Part shown: positions 1-8,323 of the stretch, in pieces
Layout: each line of letters starts with the position of its first letter
Numbering within the stretch: the first letter of the stretch is position 1
NCBI GenBank assembly: GCA_963667205.1
Contig: OY762959.1
Coordinates: forward strand, 1,922,001-1,986,000
DNA from: CF-162 sp963667205
Lineage (GTDB): Bacteria; Chloroflexota; Dehalococcoidia; SM23-28-2; RBG-16-64-32
Direction of reading: 5' to 3'
DNA: 64,000 nt
Notes under the pieces: generated by a model
The model's database searches: none
Seen by the model: only the letters and a program-made list of their open reading frames with translations
What the model was told of the DNA's origin: nothing
Program-made: the position numbers and the translations under genes

Positions 1-214
1 GTCGGTCGCCGACAAGCAGGTCGACCAGGGCGGTTTCAGCGGCGGGCGAGAAATCTCAAAGACGGGAGCCGAAGATCTGCCGTGGGGCATGGAGTCCATC
101 ACCGGCTACAACATCATCGAAGCCGAAGACCTCGACGCCGCAGAAAAGATCGCGCAAGAGAATCCATACATCGCCAGCATCAGGGTGTATGAGATCAGGT
201 CGATGGAAGGCTAG
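1..214 (+). CDS. YCII/DGPF-type small protein, C-terminal part (partial)
   Basis: The gene enters from upstream of the window. It reads in the frame beginning at base 2 and ends at a TAG at 212-214. About 70 residues are visible. They contain a GMESITGYNI stretch followed by an acidic helix and a final strand (IASIRVYEIR). This pattern of a helix after a 'DLDAAEKIAQENP' segment and a terminal strand resembles the C-terminal half of YCII-related (DGPF) dimeric alpha-beta barrel proteins. No catalytic role can be assigned. The start is missing, so full length and operon context are unknown. Confidence 0.6.
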   Translation, partial: SVADKQVDQGGFSGGREISKTGAEDLPWGMESITGYNIIEAEDLDAAEKIAQENPYIASIRVYEIRSMEG

Positions 215-218
215 GATC

Positions 219-296
219 TGGTCGGGGCGGTCGGATTCGAACCGACGACCTCCTGACCCCCAGTCAGGTGCGCTAACCGGACTGCGCCACGCCCCG
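219..296 (-). tRNA. tRNA-Pro (anticodon GGG), CCA encoded
   Basis: On the minus strand the acceptor stem CGGGGCG (290-296) pairs with CGCCCCG (223-229). The anticodon stem CCTGA/TCAGG holds the loop CTGGGGG, giving anticodon GGG (Pro). The T arm is GTCGG-TTCGAAT-CCGAC. The discriminator A at 222 is followed directly by CCA (219-221), so the 3' CCA is genomically encoded. It lies just 3' of the partial gene and is convergent with it. The 97 bases between it and the next gene hold nothing I recognise. Confidence 0.95.
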
Positions 297-393
297 AACC
301 GCCCATAATGCTAGCACGCGAGCGGAGGGACGTGGAACACGGGACCCAGACACGGAGCGCTAGCCTGCGCCGTGAGGCGGGGTGGAGTGCCGC

Positions 394-1218
394 CTAGTTC
401 GTGAGGTACGAGACGGCGATGATCACGGCTCCGACCGCAGCGACGCCGCCGAACTCTGCCACGGTCTGACGGCTGAGCTTGCTGTCGAGGTAGTTGTGCA
501 TGAGCCCCGTCGTCAGGTAGAAGGCCAGCAGGAGGAGGACGGCCGCAGCGCTCTCCTCCAGGGGCAGGAAGTGCGTCGTCCAGGCGGCCTCGGCGATCAG
601 TCCGCCGATCGCCAGCGCATAGAGGATCGTCCGCGTCGTGTCGAGGCCCTTCTCGCGCAGTACCTCGATCGCCAGCAGGACGCTGACGATGCCCGCGGCG
701 AACGACGACGTCACGAGGCCCAGATCGAAGTCGAAGATCGTGGCGAAGAAGAGGAACGCGATGACGTAGGTCGCGATGTTGAGCACGAGCCGCGCCGCCT
801 GGTACGACGGTGCGAGGCGGTCGACGGATTCGTACTCGGCGCGCAGGATCGCCCAGAAGGGGATCACCGAGGCGAGTCCGATGCCGACGGTTTCGTAGCC
901 ACCGACGACGTCCTCGAGGAAGAGGCCGAGGCCAAGCGTGAACAGCACCGGCACGAAGAGGTAGAGCGCAGTCTCGTCAACGCCGTGGAAGTCCGCGTGC
1001 GGGTGGTTGCGGACGACGCTGTCGGTGGCGATAGCGGCAAGGCCGGCGAGGAGGAGCAGGAGCCAGTCCTGGGTCGGCTCGACGGCCAGATAGGCGACCA
1101 TGCCGAGCGCGAGGACAACGGCCAGCACGTGCACGCGGTCCAGCCGGCCGACGTCCGAGCCCTGGGCGAGCGGGTCGCCTCCCCGACGATCCCGCGTGAA
1201 TTCGTTCACGGTGGACAA
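394..1218 (-). CDS. Polytopic membrane protein of unknown function
   Basis: A 274-residue integral membrane protein with eight or nine predicted membrane segments (about residues 29-46, 52-69, 83-103, 108-126, 141-162, 167-187, 196-218, 223-244 and 253-272). It has a short charged N-terminus and a charged loop near 127-140 (RAEYESVDRL). No transporter or enzyme signature is visible. I recall similar membrane proteins of unknown function (possibly DUF5656) from Chloroflexota but cannot confirm that. The start is TTG at 1216-1218; a GTG three codons downstream (1207-1209) is an alternative. It starts 15 nt after the mfd stop on the same strand, so it probably shares the mfd transcript. Confidence 0.7.
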   Translation of the reverse strand: MSTVNEFTRDRRGGDPLAQGSDVGRLDRVHVLAVVLALGMVAYLAVEPTQDWLLLLLAGLAAIATDSVVRNHPHADFHGVDETALYLFVPVLFTLGLGLFLEDVVGGYETVGIGLASVIPFWAILRAEYESVDRLAPSYQAARLVLNIATYVIAFLFFATIFDFDLGLVTSSFAAGIVSVLLAIEVLREKGLDTTRTILYALAIGGLIAEAAWTTHFLPLEESAAAVLLLLAFYLTTGLMHNYLDSKLSRQTVAEFGGVAAVGAVIIAVSYLTN

Positions 1219-1233
1219 GCCTAACCGCAGCGG

Positions 1234-4200
1234 CTAATCGGTGTCAACCGGCGAGTCGGCCGCACTCTCCGCCTCTTCCTCCGCCCTCGCTGCCATGAGC
1301 AGCTCCAGCGCGCGCCGAAGCCGCTCCTGCCAGCCCTCGTCCAGGCCGACGCGTAGCATCGTGCGGCCCACCCGCACGCCACGCGGTGCCGACTCCTCAA
1401 GGGCCGCTGCCGGCAGCGTCTCACCGGCCTCCATTTTGACGACAGCGGTCGCCCCGTCGGCGATGATCGACTGCACGCCGCCGAGCTTCGACAGCGACCG
1501 CAGCGTCACGATGTAGAGCAGGTTGAGCGCCAGTGGTGGCGGCTCGCCGAAGCGGTCCACCATCTCCTGGCTGATCTTGTCCACGGCCTCCGGGTCATCC
1601 GCCGCACTCAGCCGCTGGTAGAGCGCGAGTCGCAGGTTCAGGTCGGGCACGTAGGACGGCGGCAGGTGCGCCGAGAGCGGCAGGTCGATCGACACTTCGG
1701 ACTCATCGCTCTCCGGCGGCGGCGTCTCGCCGCGCATCAGGGCACGCATCCGCTCGACGGCCCCTGAGAGCAGCTTGACGTACAGGTCGAAGCCGATCGC
1801 AGAGATGTAGCCGCTCTGCTCCGCTCCCAGGAGATTGCCCGCGCCCCGGATCTCGAGGTCGCGCTGGGCGATCTGAAAGCCGGCGCCCAGCTCCGTCGCC
1901 TCGAAGATCGTCTGCAGTCGCGCCGTCGCGGTTTCGGTCAGGCGCTTGTTCTTCTCGTAGAGCAAGTAGGCGTACGCGCGGTGGGCGCCGCGGCCCACGC
2001 GACCGCGCAACTGGTAGAGCTGAGCCAGCCCCAGCTGGTCCGCCTGGTTGATGATGATCGTGTTCACGTTCGGGATGTCCAGGCCCGACTCGATGATCGT
2101 CGTGCAGACGAGCACGTCAGTGCGGCCGTGCGTGAAGTCATCCATCGCCCGCGCCAGCTCTCGCTCGTCCATCTGCCCGTGCCCGATGCCGATGCTGGCT
2201 TCGGGCACGAGATCGCGCAGCTTGCCCGCGATCATCTCGATGTTGTGGACGCGGTTGTGCACGAAGTAGACCTGGCCGCCGCGCTCCAGCTCGCGCGCGA
2301 TGGCCTCGCGGACGAGCCGGTCGTCCGCGTTAGATACGTAGGTCTTGATCGGCAGGCGTTCCTCCGGCGGTGTCTCCATCGTCGACATATCGCGGATGCC
2401 ACCCAGCGCCATGTAGAGCGTGCGCGGGATCGGCGTCGCCGACAGCGTGAGGACGTCGACCTCGCGGCGCATCTCCTTCAGAAACTCCTTGTTGGCGACG
2501 CCGAAGCGCTGCTCTTCGTCGATCACAACGAGGCCCAGCTCCTGGAATCGGATGTCTTTCTGCAGCAGGCGGTGCGTGCCGATGACGATGTCGGTCGTGC
2601 CCTGCGGCAGCGATTTGACGATGCGCTTCTGCTCGGCGTCGCTGCGCAGCCGCGAGAGCACTTCGATGCGCACCGGGAAGGCCGCGAGGCGCTCGCGGAA
2701 CGTGTTGTAGTGCTGCTGGGCGAGGACGGTCGTCGGCACGAGTATGGCCACCTGCTTGCCGTCCATCACCGTCTTGAACGCCGCCCGCAGCGCGACCTCC
2801 GTCTTGCCGTAGCCGACGTCGCCGCAGACGAGCCGGTCCATCGGCCGCGGCGACTCCATATCGTGCTTGACGGCGTTGATCGCGGCGAGCTGGTCGGCGG
2901 TCTCGACGTAGGGGAAGCTGGCGTCCAGCTCGGCCTGCCAGGCGGTGTCCGGCGGATAGGCGTAGCCCGGCATGACCTCGCGCGAGGCGTAGAGCTGGAG
3001 CAGCCCCTTCGCCAGCTCGGCCACCGCTCTCCGCGCTCGCTGCTTCGCCCGCTGCCAGTCGCCCGCGCCCAGGCGAGTCGGCGCCGGGTGCTTGTCGGAC
3101 GGGCCGATGTAGCGGCTGACGCGGTCGAGCTGGTCGGTCGGCACGAAGAGGCGGTCGCCCTCGGCGTAGTGCAGTTCAAGGTACTCGCGCTCGTTGCCGT
3201 CGATCGTGCGGTGGATCAGCCCGGCGAAGCGGCCGATGCCGTGGTCGATGTGCACCACGTACGCGCCCTGGATGAGGTCGGCGAGGAACGCTTCGCGGTT
3301 CACCGCCTTCTTCGGCGGAGCGCGCCGCTGCTTCACGAACCCGAACACCTCGCTGTCCGTGAGCAGCGTCAGTAACCCGTCGCCGTCGGGGGAGGGACCG
3401 TCCGCGCCCAGCTTCCAGCCTTCCTGCAGCGATCCCTGCACGAGCGAGAGGTTTGGCGGCGGACTGGCCAGATCGCCGCTCACGGTGGCGTGCGTGTCCT
3501 GCTCTTCGAGCAGCTCCGCCAGGCGCTCCGCCTGCTGCGAGACGATTACGAAGCGCTGCCCCGACTGCACGCCCTGCGCGACCTCCGTGGCCAGCTTGCG
3601 CAGCTGCCCGGCGAACGCGCCCGATCCGGCGAACGGCAGCCGGACAGCGTCGCCGTCAGCGGTCGCCTTGCCTTCTTCCGGCATCGCCCAGCGGGCGAGT
3701 GTCAGCACCCGGCCGGCGGCTTCGATCTGGCGGCGGGCTTCCGGCCACGTTTCGAGGGCGGGCGGCAGGCCGTAGGGGATCTCGCCCGCCGCCTCGAGCT
3801 CCTTTTGAGTTGCTTCGCCCTGCGCCTCGGCCTCCTCGATCGCCGCCTGCACGTCCGCCTCCTCGTCCACGATCAGCAGAGCACCCGACGGCAGGTGGTC
3901 CAGCAGCGAGCACGGCGCCAGGAACTGCACGTAGAAGTCGCGCTCTTTGAATGACGCGCCGTCTCTCAGCAGCTCCAGCTCTTCCTCGATCCGCTCGCGG
4001 GCCTCGTCCGGCATCTTCTTGAGACCGAGCTTTGACAGCGGCGCGAGCCAGTCGTCGGCTGCGGACGGCAGCAGCTCCTGCGCGGGCACGATGCGCGCTT
4101 CATCGACCGCTTTCGACGTGCGCTGCGTTGAGGCGCTGAAGGTGCGGATGCTCTCGATCTCGTCGCCGAAGAACTCGACGCGCAGGGGCGCCCGTTCCGT

Positions 4201-4827
4201 TGGCGGGAAGACGTCGACGATGCCCCCGCGGCGGCTCGCCTCACCTGATTCCTGGACTAGAGGCTCCATCGCGTAGCCGAGGCGCCCGAGCTCCCGCAAG
4301 AACGTCTCCATCGCGAGTTTCTGGCCGGGCCGCAGATCGAGCACAGCGCGCGTCACGTCATCGGGCGAGAGCGTCCGCTGCGCCAGCGCCAGCGCCGACG
4401 CCACGACCACGCACGGTCGCTCCTCCGCCAGCGCCGACGCCACGACCACGCACGGTCGCTCCTCCGCCAGCGCGACGACGGCGTTGAGGCGATCGCGCAC
4501 CGTCTCGCGGTCGGGCGCCAGGCGCTCGTAAGGCAGCGCGTCACGCTCCGGGAAGAGGAGCACGCGCGGCGTCTCGCCGGCGGACGGGCCGAGCCAGGCG
4601 GCGATCTCCTCGGCCAGCACCTCCGCGCGAGCCGGGCGCCCGGTGAGCAGGAGGACAGGCGGGCGCTCATCAGCCACGAGTGCGGCGAGCGCCGCGGCCT
4701 TGGCGGCGTCGCTGACACCGGCGATTGAGCGTGCGGAACCGCCCCGCCCGGACGGGCGCAGCGCCTCTCGCAGGCATCGCAGGCCGGCTGTCTCGGCGAT
4801 TATCGGCAGTAGTGCGGAAAGGTCCAT
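1234..4827 (-). CDS. mfd: Transcription-repair coupling factor Mfd
   Basis: This SF2 DNA translocase displaces RNA polymerase stalled at lesions and recruits UvrA for nucleotide excision repair. At 1197 residues it has normal family length. The N-terminal UvrB-like module is followed by the RNA-polymerase-interacting domain (HGIGRF near residue 525), then the helicase core with Walker A GYGKTEVALR near 667 and DEEQRFG near 768. A QLRGRVGR motif and the C-terminal D7 domain follow. Near residues 119-146 a 13-residue block (ALAEERPCVVVAS) occurs twice in perfect tandem, from a 39-bp duplication (4387-4473). The duplication lies in the UvrB-homology region and keeps the frame. ATG start, TAG stop. 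A perfect palindrome lies in the leader. Confidence 0.97.
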   Translation of the reverse strand: MDLSALLPIIAETAGLRCLREALRPSGRGGSARSIAGVSDAAKAAALAALVADERPPVLLLTGRPARAEVLAEEIAAWLGPSAGETPRVLLFPERDALPYERLAPDRETVRDRLNAVVALAEERPCVVVASALAEERPCVVVASALALAQRTLSPDDVTRAVLDLRPGQKLAMETFLRELGRLGYAMEPLVQESGEASRRGGIVDVFPPTERAPLRVEFFGDEIESIRTFSASTQRTSKAVDEARIVPAQELLPSAADDWLAPLSKLGLKKMPDEARERIEEELELLRDGASFKERDFYVQFLAPCSLLDHLPSGALLIVDEEADVQAAIEEAEAQGEATQKELEAAGEIPYGLPPALETWPEARRQIEAAGRVLTLARWAMPEEGKATADGDAVRLPFAGSGAFAGQLRKLATEVAQGVQSGQRFVIVSQQAERLAELLEEQDTHATVSGDLASPPPNLSLVQGSLQEGWKLGADGPSPDGDGLLTLLTDSEVFGFVKQRRAPPKKAVNREAFLADLIQGAYVVHIDHGIGRFAGLIHRTIDGNEREYLELHYAEGDRLFVPTDQLDRVSRYIGPSDKHPAPTRLGAGDWQRAKQRARRAVAELAKGLLQLYASREVMPGYAYPPDTAWQAELDASFPYVETADQLAAINAVKHDMESPRPMDRLVCGDVGYGKTEVALRAAFKTVMDGKQVAILVPTTVLAQQHYNTFRERLAAFPVRIEVLSRLRSDAEQKRIVKSLPQGTTDIVIGTHRLLQKDIRFQELGLVVIDEEQRFGVANKEFLKEMRREVDVLTLSATPIPRTLYMALGGIRDMSTMETPPEERLPIKTYVSNADDRLVREAIARELERGGQVYFVHNRVHNIEMIAGKLRDLVPEASIGIGHGQMDERELARAMDDFTHGRTDVLVCTTIIESGLDIPNVNTIIINQADQLGLAQLYQLRGRVGRGAHRAYAYLLYEKNKRLTETATARLQTIFEATELGAGFQIAQRDLEIRGAGNLLGAEQSGYISAIGFDLYVKLLSGAVERMRALMRGETPPPESDESEVSIDLPLSAHLPPSYVPDLNLRLALYQRLSAADDPEAVDKISQEMVDRFGEPPPLALNLLYIVTLRSLSKLGGVQSIIADGATAVVKMEAGETLPAAALEESAPRGVRVGRTMLRVGLDEGWQERLRRALELLMAARAEEEAESAADSPVDTD
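4387..4473 (-). repeat. 39-bp perfect tandem duplication inside mfd
   Basis: Bases 4387-4425 are repeated exactly at 4426-4464, and the match continues 9 nt further to 4473, giving about 2.2 copies with period 39. The unit is a multiple of three, so it inserts 13 residues (ALAEERPCVVVAS) without changing the frame. Two identical copies at nucleotide level imply a recent slippage event or an assembly artefact. Confidence 0.95.
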
Positions 4828-4851
4828 ATCTCTCGGGCGAACAACGCTTTT

Positions 4852-4877
4852 AGGGGCCTCGACCGGTCGAGGCCCCT
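4852..4877. repeat. 26-bp perfect palindrome in the mfd leader
   Basis: The sequence is self-complementary over 26 bases: arm AGGGGCCTCGACC meeting GGTCGAGGCCCCT, with no mismatch. It lies between the mfd start (4827) and a minus-strand TACAAT (4902-4907) that could be the mfd -10 box, so it would form a strong hairpin in the mfd 5' leader. Only short T or A runs flank it, so a classical terminator is not clear on either strand. A transcript hairpin, a protein-binding site or a weak terminator after pth are all possible. Confidence 0.8.
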
Positions 4878-5003
4878 TTGGCAGTCTATTCGCTTGCGGC
4901 CATTGTATCAGCGCGGGGGTGGCTTTCGGCGGGCGACGGCGCCCGTTCGCGCCCGCGAACCCTCAGTGTCAACGGACCGAGATGACTAGGCACGCTATCT
5001 CTC

Positions 5004-5038
5004 CCCGTTCGTGGTGAGGTATCGAACCATGAAGCGGG
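5004..5038. repeat. REP-like hairpin repeat, copy 1
   Basis: CCCGTTCGTGGTGAG followed by TATCGAACCATGAAGCGGG forms an imperfect hairpin (CCCG.TTCGTGGT against ACCATGAAGCGGG, one bulge and one G-U pair). A second degenerate copy lies at 9825-9874. The core 'GTTCGTGGTGAG...TCGAACC' resembles a dispersed extragenic palindrome I know from many high-GC genomes. It lies in the pth-mfd intergenic region. Confidence 0.6.
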
Positions 5039-5078
5039 CCGGCCAATGCTCACCCTCGCCGGCCGCAGCCTTAGCGCC

Positions 5079-5669
5079 TCAGGTGTTGTGCTCGTTCATC
5101 GCCGCCTTGACGCCGTCGGTGATGATCAGCTCCACGGCCTGCGTTGCGCGCCGGGCCGCGTCCTGCAGCGTCTTCACCATCTCCGGCGACGGGTCGCTCA
5201 GCACGTAGTCGGCCACATGCTCCGGCTCCCACGTCGGCTCGCCGTCGACGTGCGGGCGGCCGATGCCGACGCGGATGCGCGCGAACTCCTGGCTCCCGGC
5301 GGCGGCGATGATCGACTTGATCCCGTTGTGGCCGCCGCTGCCACCGCCGGCCTTGATGCGTACGCGGCCCGCCGGCAGATCGAGTTCGTCGTAGACGACG
5401 ATCAGGTGCGTCGGGTCGATGCTCCAGCGCCGCAGCGCCGGCCCGATCGCTTCGCCGCTTTTGTTCATGTACGTCCGTGGCTTGACTAGGACGGCGGGCA
5501 CACCGCGTATCTCGCCCTCGCCCAGCGTGGCCAGCGTCTTCGCTTTGATCTTGATGCCGTGCAGCCGCGCCAGGCGATTGACGCACCAGTAGCCGACGTT
5601 GTGACGGTTGTGAGAGTAGTCAGCGCCGGGGTTGCCCAGGCCGGCGATCAGCCAGCGGTCATTGGCCAC
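5079..5669 (-). CDS. pth: Peptidyl-tRNA hydrolase
   Basis: This enzyme cleaves the ester bond of peptidyl-tRNAs released from stalled ribosomes, recycling tRNA. The 196-residue length is typical. The N-terminus shows GLGNPG at 10-15 with the catalytic asparagine, and HN at 23-24 contains the catalytic histidine (NRHNVGY). KPRTYMNKSG, VVYDELDLP and GGHNGIKSI are the other family blocks that bind the substrate. The start is GTG at 5667-5669. There is no Shine-Dalgarno sequence, but a TAGAAT -10 box (5676-5681 on the plus strand) ends 6 nt upstream, suggesting a leaderless mRNA. Confidence 0.96.
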   Translation of the reverse strand: MANDRWLIAGLGNPGADYSHNRHNVGYWCVNRLARLHGIKIKAKTLATLGEGEIRGVPAVLVKPRTYMNKSGEAIGPALRRWSIDPTHLIVVYDELDLPAGRVRIKAGGGSGGHNGIKSIIAAAGSQEFARIRVGIGRPHVDGEPTWEPEHVADYVLSDPSPEMVKTLQDAARRATQAVELIITDGVKAAMNEHNT

Positions 5670-5725
5670 GCCGCCATTCTACGGGAGACAGATGACAGGT
5701 GACAGGCGGTCTGCCACGTTGGAGC

Positions 5726-6976
5726 TTACGTGGCGGCCTCGGCCTCGGCCTCGTCCGCTGGCGGTGCGGCGCCGCGTATCGCCCGGTGCAGAACGTCCGC
5801 CAGCTTCTCGAGCGAATCCCGAGTCGCCGCTTCGTCGTCGTCGCGTCCGTCCTGCACGTGGTCGAGTATCGGCTCCAGCAGCGCGCTTATTCGCGCTTCG
5901 AGGAGGAACCGGCGGAGGTAGCCGACGAGGTCGTCGTCTAGGATCTGCGTCAGCGTCGAGATCTGGGCTGCCTGCACCACCTTCAGGAAGCGCTCCACGC
6001 GCGGGTCGCTGCTGCGCTCCAGGATCGCCCGCACGGCGACCGAGGAGAGGCGGCCAAGCTGCTGCTCGATAGACAGCGGGAGCCGATTGAGCACGGCGCC
6101 GGCAGCCTCGGCGTGACCGGACGCACCCAGCCGCAGGTCACATTTGGGGCAGACCGTGGCTGTCTTGAGGACTTCCGCCAGGTCGGCTCCGGTATCGCAG
6201 GCCGTCGTCGCTTCGATCAGCTCTTCGTATGCCCCGATCGTTGCTTCGCCCACCGGCGCGCCAAGCTCCACCAGGCCGTTCAGCCGTGTCAGCGCCCGCA
6301 CTTCGCGCCCGGCCTCCAGCAGCTGTTCGTGGAGACTTGATGCCGCCGCCCAGTACGTCGCGTGAAAGTCCTCGTAGCGGCGTGCGCAGACGCCGTGGAA
6401 GTGGTTGAAGGCCAGCTTCGCCGTTCGCATGCGCTTCGGGTCCGCGATCAACATGTCGTAGGAGGCGTTCTCCTCCGCGATCGCGCGTTCCTTCACCGGC
6501 TTCCGCGGGCGCCTGACAGCGTGCTCTCGGTCGGCGATGAGCACGCCGAACGAGATCTGCCCGTCGGCGATCGCCTGGTCTAGCGCCAGTTCTCGCTCGG
6601 ACTCCGGCACGAACGCCTCGGCGAGGTAGCGTTGCATCTCAGCGATGGCCGCCGCGCCTCTCGGATCAGCGGCGAACGCCCGCAGCGCGTAGATGTCTTC
6701 GGCCAGCACGTCCGGCTCCGCGTGGCAGAGCAAGGCGGCGTTCGCGAGTCCGTCCTCGCTCGCAGAGGCCAGCGGGGTGAGGCGCTCCAGCAGTTCGCGG
6801 CAGGCGGCGTGGCGGCGTTGTCCCGCCGCCGCGAACAGATCGCGGATCCGCTCTGCGATCTCAGCCGGCGCCAGGTCCTTGTGTTTCGGCCCGCTCAGGG
6901 CAAAGGCCAGGACCTCGGCGGCGTCGTAGGCCTCCGGTGCGCGGGCTTCGGTGATTGGTGTAGGCGATCGTGGCAT
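5726..6976 (-). CDS. Unknown helical protein with a CPKC motif
   Basis: A 416-residue, mostly helical, Ala/Leu/Glu-rich protein. ATG start with a perfect Shine-Dalgarno (AGGAGGTGG). The middle (about 185-285) has HFHGVCARRYEDF, a long helix pair and then VCPKCDLRLG near 274-283, which could be half of a zinc site. The C-terminal third is a row of amphipathic helices ending in an acidic tail. The order 'Leu-rich linker, C...DLAEVLKTATVCPKC, long helical tail' reminds me of the C-terminal region of large DUF6079/PglY-type ATPases of BREX-like systems, but no ATPase or other BREX gene is nearby. Not a confident match; function unknown. Confidence 0.6.
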   Translation of the reverse strand: MPRSPTPITEARAPEAYDAAEVLAFALSGPKHKDLAPAEIAERIRDLFAAAGQRRHAACRELLERLTPLASASEDGLANAALLCHAEPDVLAEDIYALRAFAADPRGAAAIAEMQRYLAEAFVPESERELALDQAIADGQISFGVLIADREHAVRRPRKPVKERAIAEENASYDMLIADPKRMRTAKLAFNHFHGVCARRYEDFHATYWAAASSLHEQLLEAGREVRALTRLNGLVELGAPVGEATIGAYEELIEATTACDTGADLAEVLKTATVCPKCDLRLGASGHAEAAGAVLNRLPLSIEQQLGRLSSVAVRAILERSSDPRVERFLKVVQAAQISTLTQILDDDLVGYLRRFLLEARISALLEPILDHVQDGRDDDEAATRDSLEKLADVLHRAIRGAAPPADEAEAEAAT

Positions 6977-7061
6977 AGGCCACCTCCTGTCCGTGCGGAG
7001 GGCGCTATTTTATGGCGCGATGATATGAGCAGCCTCAGGCTCTGACAAGGTGCAAGTGGCG

Positions 7062-8246
7062 CTAATCTTCGCCAGCGGCAGCGGCGCGAGATTCCGCCAC
7101 GATCTCCGGCAGGACGGCGAGCACGCGCTCGATCTCCTGCGCCGTGTTCTCCGGGCCGACCGTCATCCGCAGCGCGCCGACGGCGCGCCGTAACGGCATG
7201 CCGGCGGCTGTCAGCACGTGCGAGGGCTCCCAGGTCGCCGAGTTGCAGGCGCTGCCGGCGCTTGCGGCGACGCCCAGCCGGTCGAGCGCGTCCAGCATCG
7301 TGTCGGAGCGCGCGCCTTCGATGCTGAAGTGTGCGTTGTTCGGCAGTCGCATCTCGGGGTGGCCGGTCAGCTCGGCACCGTCGATCGTGCGCAGGACGCC
7401 CTCCACGAGCTGCGTCGTCAGGCCGCGGCAGGCGCTGGTGTAGCCGTCGCGGTTGGCCTGAACCTCCGCGAGAGCCGCCGCCGTCCCGACGATCGAGGCC
7501 ACGTTCTCTGTCCCCGCGCGGTGCTGGCGCTCCTGGCCGCCGCCGCTCATCTGCGCCAGGAACGGCGTTCCGCGGCGCATGTAGAGCACGCCCGATCCCT
7601 TGGGCCCGCCGAACTTATGCGCCGAAAGGCTCAGCAGATCGATGCCCAGGCGGTCGACGTCGAGGTCGATCGCGTTGGCGCCCTGCACGGCGTCCGTGTG
7701 CAGCACGACGCTGCTTTCCAGGGACTTCGCCCGAGCGCGGACGGCGCGTGAGATCTCCGGCAGCGGTTCGATCGTCCCGATCTCGTTGTTGGCGAGCATC
7801 ACGCTCACGAGTACCGTCCGCTCATTCATCGCCTCGGCGATGGCGTCTGGGCGGACGATCCCGTAGCGGTCGACAGGGACCAGCGTCACAGCGAAGCCGA
7901 ACTTCTCGAGGTACTCGCAGGAATGGAGGACCGCGTGGTGCTCGATCGTCGTCGTGATGACGTGATCGCCGAGCCCCGCCTGCCGTTTCGCCAGCGCCAC
8001 GCCCTTGATCGCGCCGTTGATCGACTCTGTGCCCGGGCCTGTGAAGACGATCTCCCGAGGCCGCGCGCCGAGCAGCGATGCCACGGTCGAACGGGCGCTT
8101 TCGATCGCCCGGGCGGCCTGGCGGCCGAGGGCGTAGGTGCCGGAGGGGTTTCCAAAGTGCCCCTGGAGGTAGGGGAGCATCGCTTCCAGCGCCTGCGGCT
8201 GCAGCTGTGTCGTGGCGGCGTGATCGAGGTAGATGGTCGTCTTCAT
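7062..8246 (-). CDS. Cysteine desulfurase, NifS/IscS type
   Basis: A PLP enzyme that removes sulfur from cysteine and passes it as a persulfide to Fe-S or thio-cofactor assembly. YLDHAATT lies at the N-terminus. TIEHHAVLH contains the PLP-stacking histidine, and SAHKFGGPKG contains the Schiff-base lysine near residue 211. SAGSACNSATWEPSH holds the active-site cysteine near 331, on a class I (IscS-like) loop. I chose the ATG at 8244-8246 (MKTTIYLDHAATT) rather than an in-frame ATG 18 codons upstream, because it matches the family N-terminus. The final residues are acidic. No scaffold gene is adjacent, so the acceptor is unknown. Confidence 0.93.
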   Translation of the reverse strand: MKTTIYLDHAATTQLQPQALEAMLPYLQGHFGNPSGTYALGRQAARAIESARSTVASLLGARPREIVFTGPGTESINGAIKGVALAKRQAGLGDHVITTTIEHHAVLHSCEYLEKFGFAVTLVPVDRYGIVRPDAIAEAMNERTVLVSVMLANNEIGTIEPLPEISRAVRARAKSLESSVVLHTDAVQGANAIDLDVDRLGIDLLSLSAHKFGGPKGSGVLYMRRGTPFLAQMSGGGQERQHRAGTENVASIVGTAAALAEVQANRDGYTSACRGLTTQLVEGVLRTIDGAELTGHPEMRLPNNAHFSIEGARSDTMLDALDRLGVAASAGSACNSATWEPSHVLTAAGMPLRRAVGALRMTVGPENTAQEIERVLAVLPEIVAESRAAAAGED

Positions 8247-8323
8247 GGCGTCGGATACCGGGGTGGGGTATGCGACAAGGTTATCGCCGCGCGGCCTCAC
8301 CTGTCAAAGCGCATGGGCTGCCG

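Noticed and set aside
1981..3375. Long plus-strand open frame of 464 codons inside mfd
   Set aside because: Antisense to mfd; Arg/Asp/Val-rich with no domain. Typical long shadow frame in high-GC DNA. The same applies to 12552-13991, 21587-23506, 31241-32425, 44744-46237 and 58209-60200.
7331..7957. Plus-strand frame of 208 codons inside the cysteine desulfurase
   Set aside because: Arg/Pro/Ser-rich antisense shadow without start context.
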